A stretch of DNA of 64,000 bases from Reyranella aquatilis (lineage in GTDB: Bacteria > Pseudomonadota > Alphaproteobacteria > Reyranellales > Reyranellaceae): the NCBI RefSeq assembly GCF_020880995.1, contig NZ_JAJISD010000003.1, positions 310,001 to 374,000 of the forward strand, read 5' to 3'. The notes beneath the pieces were generated by a model. The model did no database searches. It saw only the letters and a program-made list of their open reading frames with translations, and was not told the DNA's origin. Positions 1 through 9,000 of the stretch are shown one piece after another. Positions within the stretch are counted from its first letter, which is position 1. Each line of letters opens with the position of its first letter. Made by a program: the position numbers and the translations under genes.

Positions 1-1033
1 GGAGCCGAGTGCCGCGCACGATGATGCCGCCGCGGTCGCCGATTGTGACCGTGCCGTACCGCTGGGCGAAGATTTCGGGCAGCGGCCGCGCGCGCTCCGC
101 CGCCAGCCACAGTCGCAGCAGGTGCCGGCGGCGCTCCGGTTCGGGCCAGTCCTCGAAGCCGGTGCGGTCGTGCAGCATCGTGTGGTTGTGCACCAGCTGC
201 ACGTCGCCCGGCTTGAATTCCATGAACGTGTTCAGCGCCGGGTCGTTGGCCAGGGCGTCGAACATGTCGAGAGCCTCGATCAGCTCAGGCGTATGGCGCG
301 GCGCCTCGGGGAAGCGCTGGGCGCTGTCGATGTACTGGCGCTGGTAGATCGCGGTCAGGTAGCCCTGGTGCCAGTTGAAGACCGGAATCTCGAAGAACGG
401 CTTCTGGCCTTCCGGCACTTCGCCGCGCCGGTCGGTGGCGATCGGCTGGAACAGCAGCTTCAGGAGATCCGGCCGCCGCCGCCGCATCTCGTTGAAAATC
501 GTGGTCGAACTCACCAGGGCCGAAAGGCCGCCGGACTTCGCGGTCTTGAGGCAGAGCAGCCCGACGATGTCGCAGGAGTCGGTGTGATAGGTCTGCCGCT
601 CGTGCGTCTGATAGATGCGAACGTTGGGATCGTTCACGTCCATGCCGAGGTCCTGCACGTGGCCCAGCACATGGCCCTTGCCGTTCTGCGAGCGGGCGCT
701 TCCGAGATGGGCGCCCAGGCCGAAGAAGGCCGTCGCCGACTCGCGGATCGACCAGCGGTCCACCGGCAGGCCGCGCAACAGCAGGAAGCCGCGCCCGTTC
801 AGCACCTCGTCGTCGACGCGGGCCTTCAGGCGCGCCGCCAGAGTCGGCAGCGGAAAGTCCTGAGGCTTGAGCACCGCGATGTCGGCATCGCGCGCGACCA
901 GCGCCTGCGTGGCGGTCTCGATCTCGGCCACGTCGTCGGCACTGAGCGGCATCATCCAGTCGTTGCGCTTGGCGATCTCGGGTCCGTACCAGGCAGCGGC
1001 ACCGGTCTGCTCCGGCGGCAGTTCGAACGACAT
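1..1033 (-). CDS. TauD/TfdA-family Fe(II)/2-oxoglutarate dioxygenase (3' end cut by window edge)
   Basis: The reading frame opens at an ATG on the minus strand (1033) and runs off the left edge, giving 344 visible residues. This is close to full length for the family, so only a short C-terminal piece is missing. Members couple 2-oxoglutarate decarboxylation to oxidation of a small organic substrate in the cytoplasm. The visible facial triad is H150-x-D152 (in YHTDSCD) and a distal His near residue 288 (MLHDR), followed by an Arg-rich stretch (RRRHLLRLW) that would bind 2-oxoglutarate. The gene lies 29 bp upstream of the proline iminopeptidase stop codon, with the iminopeptidase leading on the same strand, so co-transcription is possible. 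The substrate cannot be read from sequence; taurine specificity is not implied. Confidence 0.85.
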   Translation of the reverse strand, partial: MSFELPPEQTGAAAWYGPEIAKRNDWMMPLSADDVAEIETATQALVARDADIAVLKPQDFPLPTLAARLKARVDDEVLNGRGFLLLRGLPVDRWSIRESATAFFGLGAHLGSARSQNGKGHVLGHVQDLGMDVNDPNVRIYQTHERQTYHTDSCDIVGLLCLKTAKSGGLSALVSSTTIFNEMRRRRPDLLKLLFQPIATDRRGEVPEGQKPFFEIPVFNWHQGYLTAIYQRQYIDSAQRFPEAPRHTPELIEALDMFDALANDPALNTFMEFKPGDVQLVHNHTMLHDRTGFEDWPEPERRRHLLRLWLAAERARPLPEIFAQRYGTVTIGDRGGIIVRGTRL

Positions 1034-1061
1034 CTCGGGGTTTCCTCGTCTTGTTTGGGGC

Positions 1062-2072
1062 TCAGGCGTCCCAAGGGAACCTTGGAGCAAAGAGTTCCGT
1101 GTCGCTGGTCGACAGGCGGTAGCTCTCCGTGGCGTTGACCAGGGCCGCACGGATGCCGGGCTCCAGCGCGCTGTGGCCGGCGTCGGGCACCACGATGTAT
1201 CGCGCCTCGGGCCACGCCCGCGCCAGCGCATCGGCGGTCACCGGCGGACACACGATGTCGTAGCGGCCCTGCACGATCGTGCCGGGCAGGTGCCGGATGC
1301 GGCCGAGATCGGCCCACGGCCAGCCCTCCGGCAGAAACGTGCCGTTGGCGAAGTAGTGGGCCTCGATGCGCGACAGGGCCAGGGCGAAGCCGCCGTGGTC
1401 GGTCTCGAACGGCGCGCGTACCGTCGGATAGAGCGTCGAGCAGGCGGCCTCGTAGCGGCTCCAGGCGCGCGCCGCGGGCCGGTGCAGGTCGGGATTGCGG
1501 TCGATCAGCCGGCGATAATAGTTGCCGAGCAGGTCGCTGCGCTCGTCCTCCGGCAGGTGCCCGGCGAAGTCGCGCCACGCTTCGGGGAAGATCGTGCGCA
1601 TGCCGTGGAGGAACCAGTCGATCTCGGGGCGTGCACCGAGGAAGATGCCGCGCAGGATGAAGCCGGTCGCGCGGTCGGGATGGGTGAGACCGTAGGCCAG
1701 CGCGAGTGTGCTGCCCCAGGAGCCGCCGAACAGCAGCCAGGCGGGGATGCCGAGATGCGTCCGGAGCTTCTCCATGTCGGCCACGAGCGCTGCGGTCGTG
1801 TTGTCCTGCAACTCGCCGAGCGGCATCGAGCGGCCGCAGCCGCGCTGGTCGAACACCACGATGCGATAGAATTGCGGGTCGAAGAAACGGCGGTGGACAG
1901 GGGCCGAGCCGGCGCCGGGCCCGCCGTGCAGGAAGACGACGGGCACGCCTTCAGGATTGCCGCTCTGCTCCCAGTAGATCGTGTGCCGGCCATCGACCGC
2001 CAGCATCCCGCTGGCATAGGGCGAGATCTCGGGAAACAGATCGGAGCGAAGCGGGGTTTCAGAACGCGGCAT
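1062..2072 (-). CDS. pip: Proline iminopeptidase (alpha/beta hydrolase, S33 family)
   Basis: 336 residues. This cytoplasmic S33 peptidase releases N-terminal proline from peptides. The oxyanion-loop motif HGGPGAGS lies at about residues 49-56 and the nucleophile elbow GGSWGS puts the catalytic Ser at 118. A late Asp and the PDAGHS histidine complete the triad near the C-terminus. The family pattern Y-W-E-Q-S-G-N-P near residue 33 also fits. An in-frame ATG at 2090 would add six residues; 2072 gives an N-terminus closest to relatives. The open frame extends much further upstream only because GC-rich DNA lacks stops. The TauD-like dioxygenase follows on the same strand. The divergent M48 protease starts at 2196. 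Confidence 0.92.
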   Translation of the reverse strand: MPRSETPLRSDLFPEISPYASGMLAVDGRHTIYWEQSGNPEGVPVVFLHGGPGAGSAPVHRRFFDPQFYRIVVFDQRGCGRSMPLGELQDNTTAALVADMEKLRTHLGIPAWLLFGGSWGSTLALAYGLTHPDRATGFILRGIFLGARPEIDWFLHGMRTIFPEAWRDFAGHLPEDERSDLLGNYYRRLIDRNPDLHRPAARAWSRYEAACSTLYPTVRAPFETDHGGFALALSRIEAHYFANGTFLPEGWPWADLGRIRHLPGTIVQGRYDIVCPPVTADALARAWPEARYIVVPDAGHSALEPGIRAALVNATESYRLSTSDTELFAPRFPWDA

Positions 2073-2195
2073 GCGATTGTCCTTTGGCATCACTGCCATA
2101 GCGACGCGAGTCATGCCAGCCTTGCAATGCCAGCGTTGCGATGATTGCCGCCTCCGCGCCCGAGCGTCTAAGGTCGGCACGTCCCAGGAGGTTTC

Positions 2196-3605
2196 GTGGA
2201 TTTTCGCCGCATTCTGGCACTCGTCGCGGTGCTGGCCGCAGCCGTCGCCTGCACGCCGTCCGCAGAACCGCCTTCGACATCGGCGGGCGGGCGCGGCGCC
2301 ACCGCGCTCCCCCGCGATATCGAGAAGCTTGTCGGACCGGCCGACCGCGACGTTGCCCTGCAATCCTATGTCGATCGGGTGGGGCAGAAGATCGTCGCGG
2401 CGGCGGGTCTCTCGGGTGGCTATCGCTTCCTGGTTCTGGATTCGCCGGTCGCCAACGCCCACGCCGTGCAATCCTATGTATTCGTCACCCGCGGATTGCT
2501 TGCACTCCTCGAGAACGAAGCCGAGCTGGCCGCCGCCATCGGCCACGAGCTCGGCCACCTGGTCCAGCGGCACGCGGCGCAGCGTGCGCGGGTCCGCCAG
2601 GGCGTGCTCGACGCCGCGGTCCAGGCCGCCGCCACCAGCGGTTCGGTCAATGTCGGGCGTTCGGTGGCTCAGGACGGGCTGCTGGCGCTGCGGCGCTATT
2701 CGCGCGAGCAGGAACTGGAGGCCGACCGGCTGGCCCTGGGGTACATCGTCAAGGCCGGCTATCCCGGGGCCGCGATGGCTGCGCTGATCGACCGGCTGCG
2801 GCGCCAGTCGGCGCTGGAGGCGCAGATCATGGGTGAGTCCCCGGACATCGGCGACCGGCCGAGCGCCTCCTCGACCCATCCCGCACCGATGGAGCGCACG
2901 TCGGCCATCGAAACGCTGCCGGAGGCGAGAGCGCCGGGAGAGGCGAACCAGAAGAGTTATTTCGCCGCCATCAACGGCATGTCGGTCGACGATCCGCCGA
3001 GCGAGGGATTCATCCGCGGTCGGACCTTCCTGCATCCGGTGCTGAGAATCGCCTTCACCGCGCCCCCCGGGTTCCGCCTGTTCAACGAAAGCGACGGCGT
3101 GCTCGCGGTCAATCGGGAGCGGTCGCTGATGGCTTTTTCCTGCCTGCCGACGCCGGTGACCGGGCCACTCGACGAATGGATGCGCAACAAACTGAAGCCG
3201 ACGCCGACCGACATCCAGACCCTGGAGATCAACGGCGCGGAGGCGGCGATCGGCGCCCGCCCGCGCGGCTCCGACACCGGTCTCGGCCAGGCGCGCTACG
3301 TCGCGATCCGCCAGGGCGGCCGGATCTGTAACTTCGCGATGGTGAGCGAGGGGGCCGATCAGGACCGGCAGATCGCGGCCATGATCGCGTCGGCGCGAAC
3401 CTTCAGGACCCTTTCGGCGTCCGAGGCGGCGGCGCTGCAGCCCTACCGGCTGCGGATCGTCTCGCCGGCAGGATCGACGCCGGCCTCGCTTGCCGCCTAC
3501 ATGCCCTATCCGGACCTGAAGATGGAACGCCTGCTGGTCCTCAATGCCGCCCAGTCACCGGCCGAACTGAGCAGCCGGGCGCAGATCAAGGTCGTCGAGC
3601 CCTAA
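2196..3605 (+). CDS. M48-family metalloprotease, lipoprotein
   Basis: 469 residues, GTG start preceded by a good Shine-Dalgarno (AGGAGG at 2186-2192 region). The N-terminus is a short hydrophobic signal ending in a lipobox (AVAC, Cys19), so the mature protein is probably a lipid-anchored periplasmic protease of the BepA/YfgC/LoiP type. The zinc motif HELGH is at 117-121 and a third ligand lies in the EQELEADRLAL helix near residue 180. The C-terminal half (about 270-469) is not protease; it resembles the extra domain of M48 proteins with a tandem C-terminal region and may handle substrates. Relatives act in outer-membrane protein quality control, which is inference here. The gene overlaps the convergent next gene by 4 bp. 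Confidence 0.88.
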   Translation: MDFRRILALVAVLAAAVACTPSAEPPSTSAGGRGATALPRDIEKLVGPADRDVALQSYVDRVGQKIVAAAGLSGGYRFLVLDSPVANAHAVQSYVFVTRGLLALLENEAELAAAIGHELGHLVQRHAAQRARVRQGVLDAAVQAAATSGSVNVGRSVAQDGLLALRRYSREQELEADRLALGYIVKAGYPGAAMAALIDRLRRQSALEAQIMGESPDIGDRPSASSTHPAPMERTSAIETLPEARAPGEANQKSYFAAINGMSVDDPPSEGFIRGRTFLHPVLRIAFTAPPGFRLFNESDGVLAVNRERSLMAFSCLPTPVTGPLDEWMRNKLKPTPTDIQTLEINGAEAAIGARPRGSDTGLGQARYVAIRQGGRICNFAMVSEGADQDRQIAAMIASARTFRTLSASEAAALQPYRLRIVSPAGSTPASLAAYMPYPDLKMERLLVLNAAQSPAELSSRAQIKVVEP

Positions 3606-4411
3606 GCCTCGAGCCGTTCGATCATTGCGCCGTCGGCATCGAGCGCGACCGCGGCCGGCCTGTCGCGCGCGACGGTGAGGATCCGCCCCGTCTCCTGGGC
3701 GGCGTTGCGCGCAGGCCCCGCACCCCGCACCACCCTGACGATGGGTGGCCAGCCGCCGTCCTCTGCCTTGGCGAGCGCGGCATCGAGCTGCGCGTCGGTC
3801 TGCGTGTTCCACCAGAAGGCGTCCGCCTGCTTGGCAAGCGGGCGGCCGGGATCGACACCGTTGGCCGCGAACACCACGCGGCCGTCGGCGCTGAGCGCTG
3901 CACGCGAGAGGGCGTTCAGGAGATCGCCGTGGCCGGGCTGCTGGGTCTGCCGTTCGCGCAATCCCGTCGTCCAGCGGGCGATCGCAAGCGGCCCGTTGCG
4001 GCAGGCGATGCGCCCTTCCGCGATCGAATAGCCGTAGGCTTCGATGACGGCCGAAAGGCCGCGCGAGAGCATCCAGTCGAGCACGTCGAGGGGCGACAGG
4101 GCGAACTGCAGCTGGAGGACCTTGTGCCACATCTCCTCCTGGGCCCCGCGCAGGAAGACGAAGTCCTCGACCTCGGCGCCGGGCCTGGCGAGCAGGCGAC
4201 GCCGCAACAGCAGCATTAGATCGATCAGCCGTGGCGTGTTTCCGGCCGCCCCCAGCATGTTGCCGAGCACGACCAGCCGGTCGCCCGGGGCCCAGCGCTG
4301 CAGCAGGAGGCCGCCCAGATGCGCCAGGGCCGCATGATCGCCGGCCAGTGCCCCCAGCGCCCAGGTGGTGCCGCCATCACGCAGGCGGGCGATCGAGGCG
4401 ACTTTGCTCAT
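3602..4411 (-). CDS. Degenerate PPP/Ap4A-type metallophosphatase (predicted pseudoenzyme)
   Basis: 269 residues. The protein keeps the order and surroundings of a calcineurin-like phosphatase but not its metal ligands. The usual A-I-G-D-I-H-G is W-A-L-G-A-L-A-G (residues 17-24). The usual G-D-R-L-V-F-L-G-D-Y-I-D-R-G is G-D-R-L-V-V-L-G-N-M-L-G (43-54). The usual R-G-N-H-E-E-M is R-G-A-Q-E-E-M (88-94). The usual F-V-H-A-G is F-A-A-N-G (181-185), followed by the conserved context P-G-R-P-L-A-K-Q. The six expected Asp/His/Asn ligands are thus replaced, so hydrolysis is unlikely and a binding or scaffold role is more plausible. It sits downstream of carD beyond a strong terminator. Start chosen at the first ATG (4411). 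Confidence 0.72.
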   Translation of the reverse strand: MSKVASIARLRDGGTTWALGALAGDHAALAHLGGLLLQRWAPGDRLVVLGNMLGAAGNTPRLIDLMLLLRRRLLARPGAEVEDFVFLRGAQEEMWHKVLQLQFALSPLDVLDWMLSRGLSAVIEAYGYSIAEGRIACRNGPLAIARWTTGLRERQTQQPGHGDLLNALSRAALSADGRVVFAANGVDPGRPLAKQADAFWWNTQTDAQLDAALAKAEDGGWPPIVRVVRGAGPARNAAQETGRILTVARDRPAAVALDADGAMIERLEA

Positions 4412-4455
4412 GGATCAAGGGCCGGAAACGGGCAGGGGCTGGGACGGCGGACATG

Positions 4456-4494
4456 AAAAAGGCGGCGCGACATTGGAGTGTCGAGCCGCCTTTT
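4456..4494 (-). terminator. Intrinsic terminator after carD
   Basis: A GC-rich hairpin pairs 4461-4466 (GGCGGC) with 4485-4490 and continues after one mismatch through five more pairs to a 6-nt loop (4473-4478). A-tracts and T-tracts flank it on both sides (4456-4460 and 4491-4494), so it can work in either direction. It ends the minus-strand helicase/S4/fdxA/carD run before the pseudo-phosphatase gene. Confidence 0.85.
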
Positions 4495-4517
4495 ATCCCA
4501 TTCCGTGCCAGAACCGC

Positions 4518-5045
4518 CTAGGCGACCTTCTGCAGAACGCTGTTGAGCTTCTGGGTCGCCAGTTCCTTGTCGATCCGTTCGACGGCGGCGAGCTCGCGCG
4601 CGAGACGGTCGAGCGCCGCTTCGTAGATCTGGCGTTCGCTGTAGGACTGGTCGGGCTGGCCGGCATTGCGATGCAGGTCGCGCACGACCTCGGCGATCGA
4701 CACCGGGTCGCCGGAGTTGATCTTGGCTTCGTACTCCTGCGCACGACGGTTCCACATGGCGCGGCTCACGCGGCTGCGGCCTTTCAGGGTCACCAGCGCG
4801 CTCTCCATGATCTTGCGCGAGCTCAGCTTGCGCAGGCCGGAGATCTTCGCCTTGGCCACCGGAACGCGCAGCATCATGCGCTCCTGTTCGAACGAAATGA
4901 CGAACAGGTCGAGCTTGTGACCTGCGATTTCCTTCGCTTCGATATCAATCACGCGGCCGACGCCATGCGTCGGGTACACCACGAAATCACCCTTCTCGAA
5001 GGCGAATTCCTTCGCCTTGGCGGGCGCCTTCTTCGGCTTGGCCAT
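4518..5045 (-). CDS. carD: CarD-family transcriptional regulator
   Basis: 175 residues. CarD proteins bind the RNA polymerase beta subunit through an N-terminal Tudor-like domain and stabilise open promoter complexes through a helical C-terminal domain. The N-terminus (F-E-K-G-D-F-V-V-Y-P-T-H-G-V-G, about residues 16-30) is the classic CarD/TRCF RNA-polymerase-interaction start. The Ala/Lys-rich lead (residues 1-13) is common in alphaproteobacterial copies. The C-terminal helices carry basic W-N-R-R-A-Q-E-Y-E residues typical of the DNA-contacting part. The ATG at 5045 is chosen because the domain begins right after it; the open frame upstream is not domain-like. It follows fdxA on the same strand, a pairing common in alphaproteobacteria. 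Confidence 0.95.
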   Translation of the reverse strand: MAKPKKAPAKAKEFAFEKGDFVVYPTHGVGRVIDIEAKEIAGHKLDLFVISFEQERMMLRVPVAKAKISGLRKLSSRKIMESALVTLKGRSRVSRAMWNRRAQEYEAKINSGDPVSIAEVVRDLHRNAGQPDQSYSERQIYEAALDRLARELAAVERIDKELATQKLNSVLQKVA

Positions 5046-5335
5046 ATCGTCTAGTCCCTTCACAACAGCCCCGCTTTCTGCGATACCGCGACCCACCGCA
5101 TACGCTCCCCTGCGTATTCGGCCCGGCATCGCAAGCATCGGTAAGTTTCTTTCGGATACCGATACGGACACCGAGCCAGCGGCGGACCGGACCCCGGACC
5201 GCTTCCAGCCCGGGCCTCATAGCAGATTTTTCGCGCGGAGTCGCGTCCGTTGTTGCATTTCAGCAACGGTCTAGCTATGCGCAATCCGCATGGCTATTGC
5301 AAAAGGTACAATTCGAGACTTGCGAAGCTACCCGA
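5046..5335. other. Intergenic region fdxA-carD (290 bp)
   Basis: No supported gene lies here. The region is somewhat less GC-rich than its surroundings near 5240-5330 and must hold the carD leader and probably its own promoter. A weak ribosome-binding stretch (AGGGA) lies shortly before the carD start on the minus strand. I could not assign a confident -35/-10 pair or a clear terminator for fdxA. Confidence 0.5.
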
Positions 5336-5671
5336 TCAGCGGGCAGCCGGCTTGTCGCTGAAGTACTTCTCGAACTTGTCCTTCTCGTCCTTGTACTGTT
5401 CGGCATCGGCCGGCGCGTCGCCCTTGCGGGTGATGTTGGGCCAGGTCGCCGACAGGGACCGGTTCAGCTCGAGCCACTTCTCGAGACCCTTTTCGGTATC
5501 GGGCAGGATGGCGTTGGGAGGGCACTCGGGTTCGCACACGCCGCAGTCGATGCATTCGTCCGGATTGATGACCAGCATGTTCTCGCCCTCGTAGAAGCAG
5601 TCCACGGGGCAGACTTCAACGCAGTCCATGTACTTGCACTTGATGCAAGCTTCGGTAACGACATAGGTCAT
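5336..5671 (-). CDS. fdxA: 7Fe ferredoxin (3Fe-4S/4Fe-4S), FdxA
   Basis: 111 residues, the usual size of FdxA. This is a cytoplasmic electron carrier with one 3Fe-4S and one 4Fe-4S cluster. The ligand pattern is C9-x7-C17-x3-C21-P for the first part, with an extra Cys12 as in this family, and C40-x2-C43-x2-C46-x3-C50-P for the second. The C-terminal 50 residues form the charged tail typical of the family (K-Y-F-S region near the end). The start at 5671 places the conserved M-T-Y-V-V at the N-terminus; a longer frame from 5725 has no family support. It lies between the S4-domain gene and carD. Confidence 0.96.
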   Translation of the reverse strand: MTYVVTEACIKCKYMDCVEVCPVDCFYEGENMLVINPDECIDCGVCEPECPPNAILPDTEKGLEKWLELNRSLSATWPNITRKGDAPADAEQYKDEKDKFEKYFSDKPAAR

Positions 5672-5762
5672 AAGGGCTCCAGCAACGAGCGGCGGCTGCT
5701 TAACGTGCGAATTCCCGTGACGCAAGGCGCGCGACGTAATGCGCGCACTCTAGCGGTCCTTT

Positions 5763-6017
5763 TCAAGGCGAGTCGATCTCCTCATACAACGTGCGTGCCT
5801 CTGGCGCAGGCCCGCGCCGTTCTCCCAGTGCCATGACGCGCACGACCTTCACGTGCGGACCCAGCGCGAAGGTGAGGACCATGCCGGGAGTGACCGTGGC
5901 ATGGGCCTTGTCGACGGCCCGGCCATCGATCCGACAGCGCGACTTCTCGACGTAACGGGCAGCCAGAGAGCGTGTCTTGAAGAAACGCGCGTGCCAGAGC
6001 CACTTGTCGAGCCGCAT
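5763..6017 (-). CDS. hslR: S4-domain RNA-binding protein (HslR-like, Hsp15)
   Basis: 84 residues, consisting almost entirely of one S4 RNA-binding domain. The N-terminal R-L-D-K-W-L-W-H-A-R-F-F-K-T-R-S (residues 2-17) is the hallmark. Hsp15-type proteins bind free 50S subunits carrying a nascent chain and help recycle them. It starts 24 bp after the helicase stop on the same strand, so the two are probably translated from one transcript, in the conserved helicase-S4-ferredoxin-CarD order. It lacks the longer basic C-terminal extension of the E. coli protein, as most alphaproteobacterial copies do. Confidence 0.9.
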   Translation of the reverse strand: MRLDKWLWHARFFKTRSLAARYVEKSRCRIDGRAVDKAHATVTPGMVLTFALGPHVKVVRVMALGERRGPAPEARTLYEEIDSP

Positions 6018-6041
6018 CCCGCGTCAGCACTCCACGGGCGG

Positions 6042-9000
6042 CTACTTCTTTCCGCCGAGCTTGAGCTCGAGCAGCTTGGCGAACGGCGAATCGGCGGTCG
6101 AATCGCCCTTCGTCTCGGTCGTGGCGTAGAGCCGCAGCGCCGGACCGCCATTGTCGCGCCGAGGCGGGCGCGGTCCGCGCCGGTCGTCGCGACCCCGGTT
6201 GTCCTGCGGCGGCCGTCCGTCCTTGCGATCCTGGCGCGGTCCCTCGTTCCGGGGGCCGTCGGTCCGCGGACCATCGCTCCGCTGGCCGCCGCCCGGACGG
6301 GGGCCGCTGCGGGGGCCGTCGTCCCGGCCGCGCGGCGGGCGCGGCGAATCGGAGAAGAACTGCCGCTCGTTCGGTCGCTCTGGGCGGTCGCGACGACGCT
6401 GGTCGCGCTCTTCGCGCTGCTGAAGGCGCTGGCGCTCGCGCTGCTCCTCGCGCTCGCGCACGAAGCGCGGCTTGATGGAGAAGGCATGCAGGGGCCCGTT
6501 CTCGTCCGAAGGCGGGTGAACGCGGTAGCCGAGGCCCCGCAGCACATTCGCCATCTCGGGCTCGGAACAGCCGACCAGCGACATCATCTGCGGCGTGGCG
6601 CGGAACCAGCCGGGCGGGAGCGGACGCGGTTCTTTCTTGGCTGGCGCAGCGGGCTTCTCCGCATCACCGGCCTCCGCGGCGGCGGCCGCCGGCTCGCCCG
6701 CGGCCTCGCTGGACGGCGATTCGGCTGCGGCCTCGGCAGGAGCTTCGACGTCGGCGCTGGCTTCGGTCGGCGTCTCGGGTGCAGTCTCCGCCACGGTCTG
6801 GGGCGACGATTCGGCAGGAGCGGCGGACTCGACCGCCTGAGCCTCCGCCACGGGCGTCTCGGCTGCAGGAGCCTCCGCATCCGCGGAAGGCGCCGCCTCG
6901 GCGGCCGGGATGGTCTCGGCAGGGCCGTCCGGCTCGCTCTCGCCGAAAGCCGCGGCGACAATCGCCCATTCGCTGATTTCGTCGGCGGTCGCAGCCGTGG
7001 GGATCGCGGGCCCCCGACCGGCGGCAGGCCGCTTCTCCTGCTTCTCCGGCTTGTCCTGTTGCTGCGCGCGGCGCGCCGCCTCGCGGCTGTCGCGCACGGC
7101 GCCGCGGGCCATGGCGGCCAGACGCTCCACCATGTCGGCCCGGATCGCGTGGTCACCCAGCGGCAGGTAGCCGATGGCAGCATAAAAATCGCGCTCGGCG
7201 TCGCGCGGCAGATCCATCGACGTCCGGCCTTCGGCCGGCAGCGGCGGGATCGTGTCGCGGCCCTTGGCGACCATCCAGAGGCCGGCGCGCAGGCGGATCG
7301 GCACCGGCTTGAGCATGCTGGGGAAGTAGAGTGAGAAGACGCCGACGCGCACGCCGAGGCGCGCCAGTGCCTTGCGGTCCTCCTCGGTGAGCTGCGCGAG
7401 CTGTTCCTCGACCGGGCGGCGCGGCAGCACGCCCAGACCCTCGCAGAGCTGGAAGATCACGCCGCGGGCGCCGGCCGGCAGTTCGGTCGTGGCGCGGGCG
7501 TCCATCAATTCGCTGAGGCCGAGGCGGATGCGCGTCTCGACCCAGGTGGCGGCGCGCTTCCGGACTTCTTCGCGCGACGGGCCGTCGAGCAGATCCGATG
7601 CGATGGCCTCGACCTTGGGCGCGAGCACGTCGCCGGACGGCAACAGGCGCGCGACCGGGCCGCCGCCCCAGCAGACGCGGAGCTGGCCGTCGAAGACGAT
7701 CTCGCCGTCCTGACTGTTGACGAACGCCTGGAGACGATCCGGCAGATCCTGGCGCAGCGCGCGCAGGGCCGCGCTCAGCACGGCCTTCTGGTCGGTCTGT
7801 CCCTCGGTGGCACCTGGCACGAAGCGGAATCCCTCGATGTGCCCGAGATGCTCGCCTTCAACGATGACTTCGCCGGCAGCGGCGACTGTCGAGTTCATTT
7901 CACCCTCATCGCGCAATCTTCGTACAAGCAAAGCCGCGCGTCTATCGACAAACCGTTGCGTCAGCCGCTGATGCAGAACGTCGGAAAGCCTGTCCTCGAT
8001 CGCGCGGGCGCGTTCCTGCCAGTGGACGGCGCGCTGAATCCAGTCGGGACGATGCGAAATGTAGGTCCAGGTGCGAACATGCGCGATGCGTGCCATCAAC
8101 GTGTCGATGTCGCCGTCGAAGCGCTCCAGCCGTTTCACGTGGCTGTCGATCCAGTCTTCGGGCAAGCGCTCGCCGCCCTGCGTCAGGTGGCCGAAGATCT
8201 GTCCCAGAAGCGTGATGTGTTCTTCCGTCATCGTCTTGCGGAAGTCGGGAACCTGACAGACCTCCCACAGCAACCTCACCCGCTTGGACGAGTGCAGGCG
8301 CGGCAGGAAGGCCGACTGGGTCGCGAGGGTCTGCAGTGCGATCTGGTCGTCCTGTTCCCGCACGCGCTGCAGTGCGGGATGAGGCGGGCCGGCATTCAGT
8401 GTGGCGACCAGAGACTGGACCGAGCGGAAGTCGAGATCGCTGTTGCGCCATTGCAGGTCGCGCAGCGGATCGAAGCGATGGTTCTCGATCGCCTCGACGA
8501 CGTCGGGATCGAGCCCGCTGATGCCGGCGGTCGTTCCGAACGTGCCGTCGTTCATGTGCCGCCCGGCGCGCCCGGCGATCTGTGCCAGCTCGCCGGTGCG
8601 CAACGGACGCGAGCTGCGGCCGTCGTATTTTCGCAAGGACGCGAACCAGACATGGTTCACGTCCATGTTGAGGCCCATGCCGATCGCGTCGGTCGCGACG
8701 AGATAGTCGACCTCGCCTGACTGGAACATGTCGACCTGCGCGTTGCGTGTGCGCGGGCTCATGGCGCCCATGACGACCGCCGTGCCGCCGCGCTGGCGAC
8801 GGATCAGTTCGGCGATCTCGTAGACTTCGTTGGCGGAGAACCCGACCACGGCGGAGCGACGCGGCAGGCGCGTCGCTTTCTTCGAGCCGACATAGGTGAG
8901 GTTGGAGAAGCGCGGTCGCGCGACGACATCGATGTCGGGCAGCAGCCGGTTCAGCCCCGGACGGATCGTGTCGGCGCCCAGCAGCATCGTCTCGTTCAGG

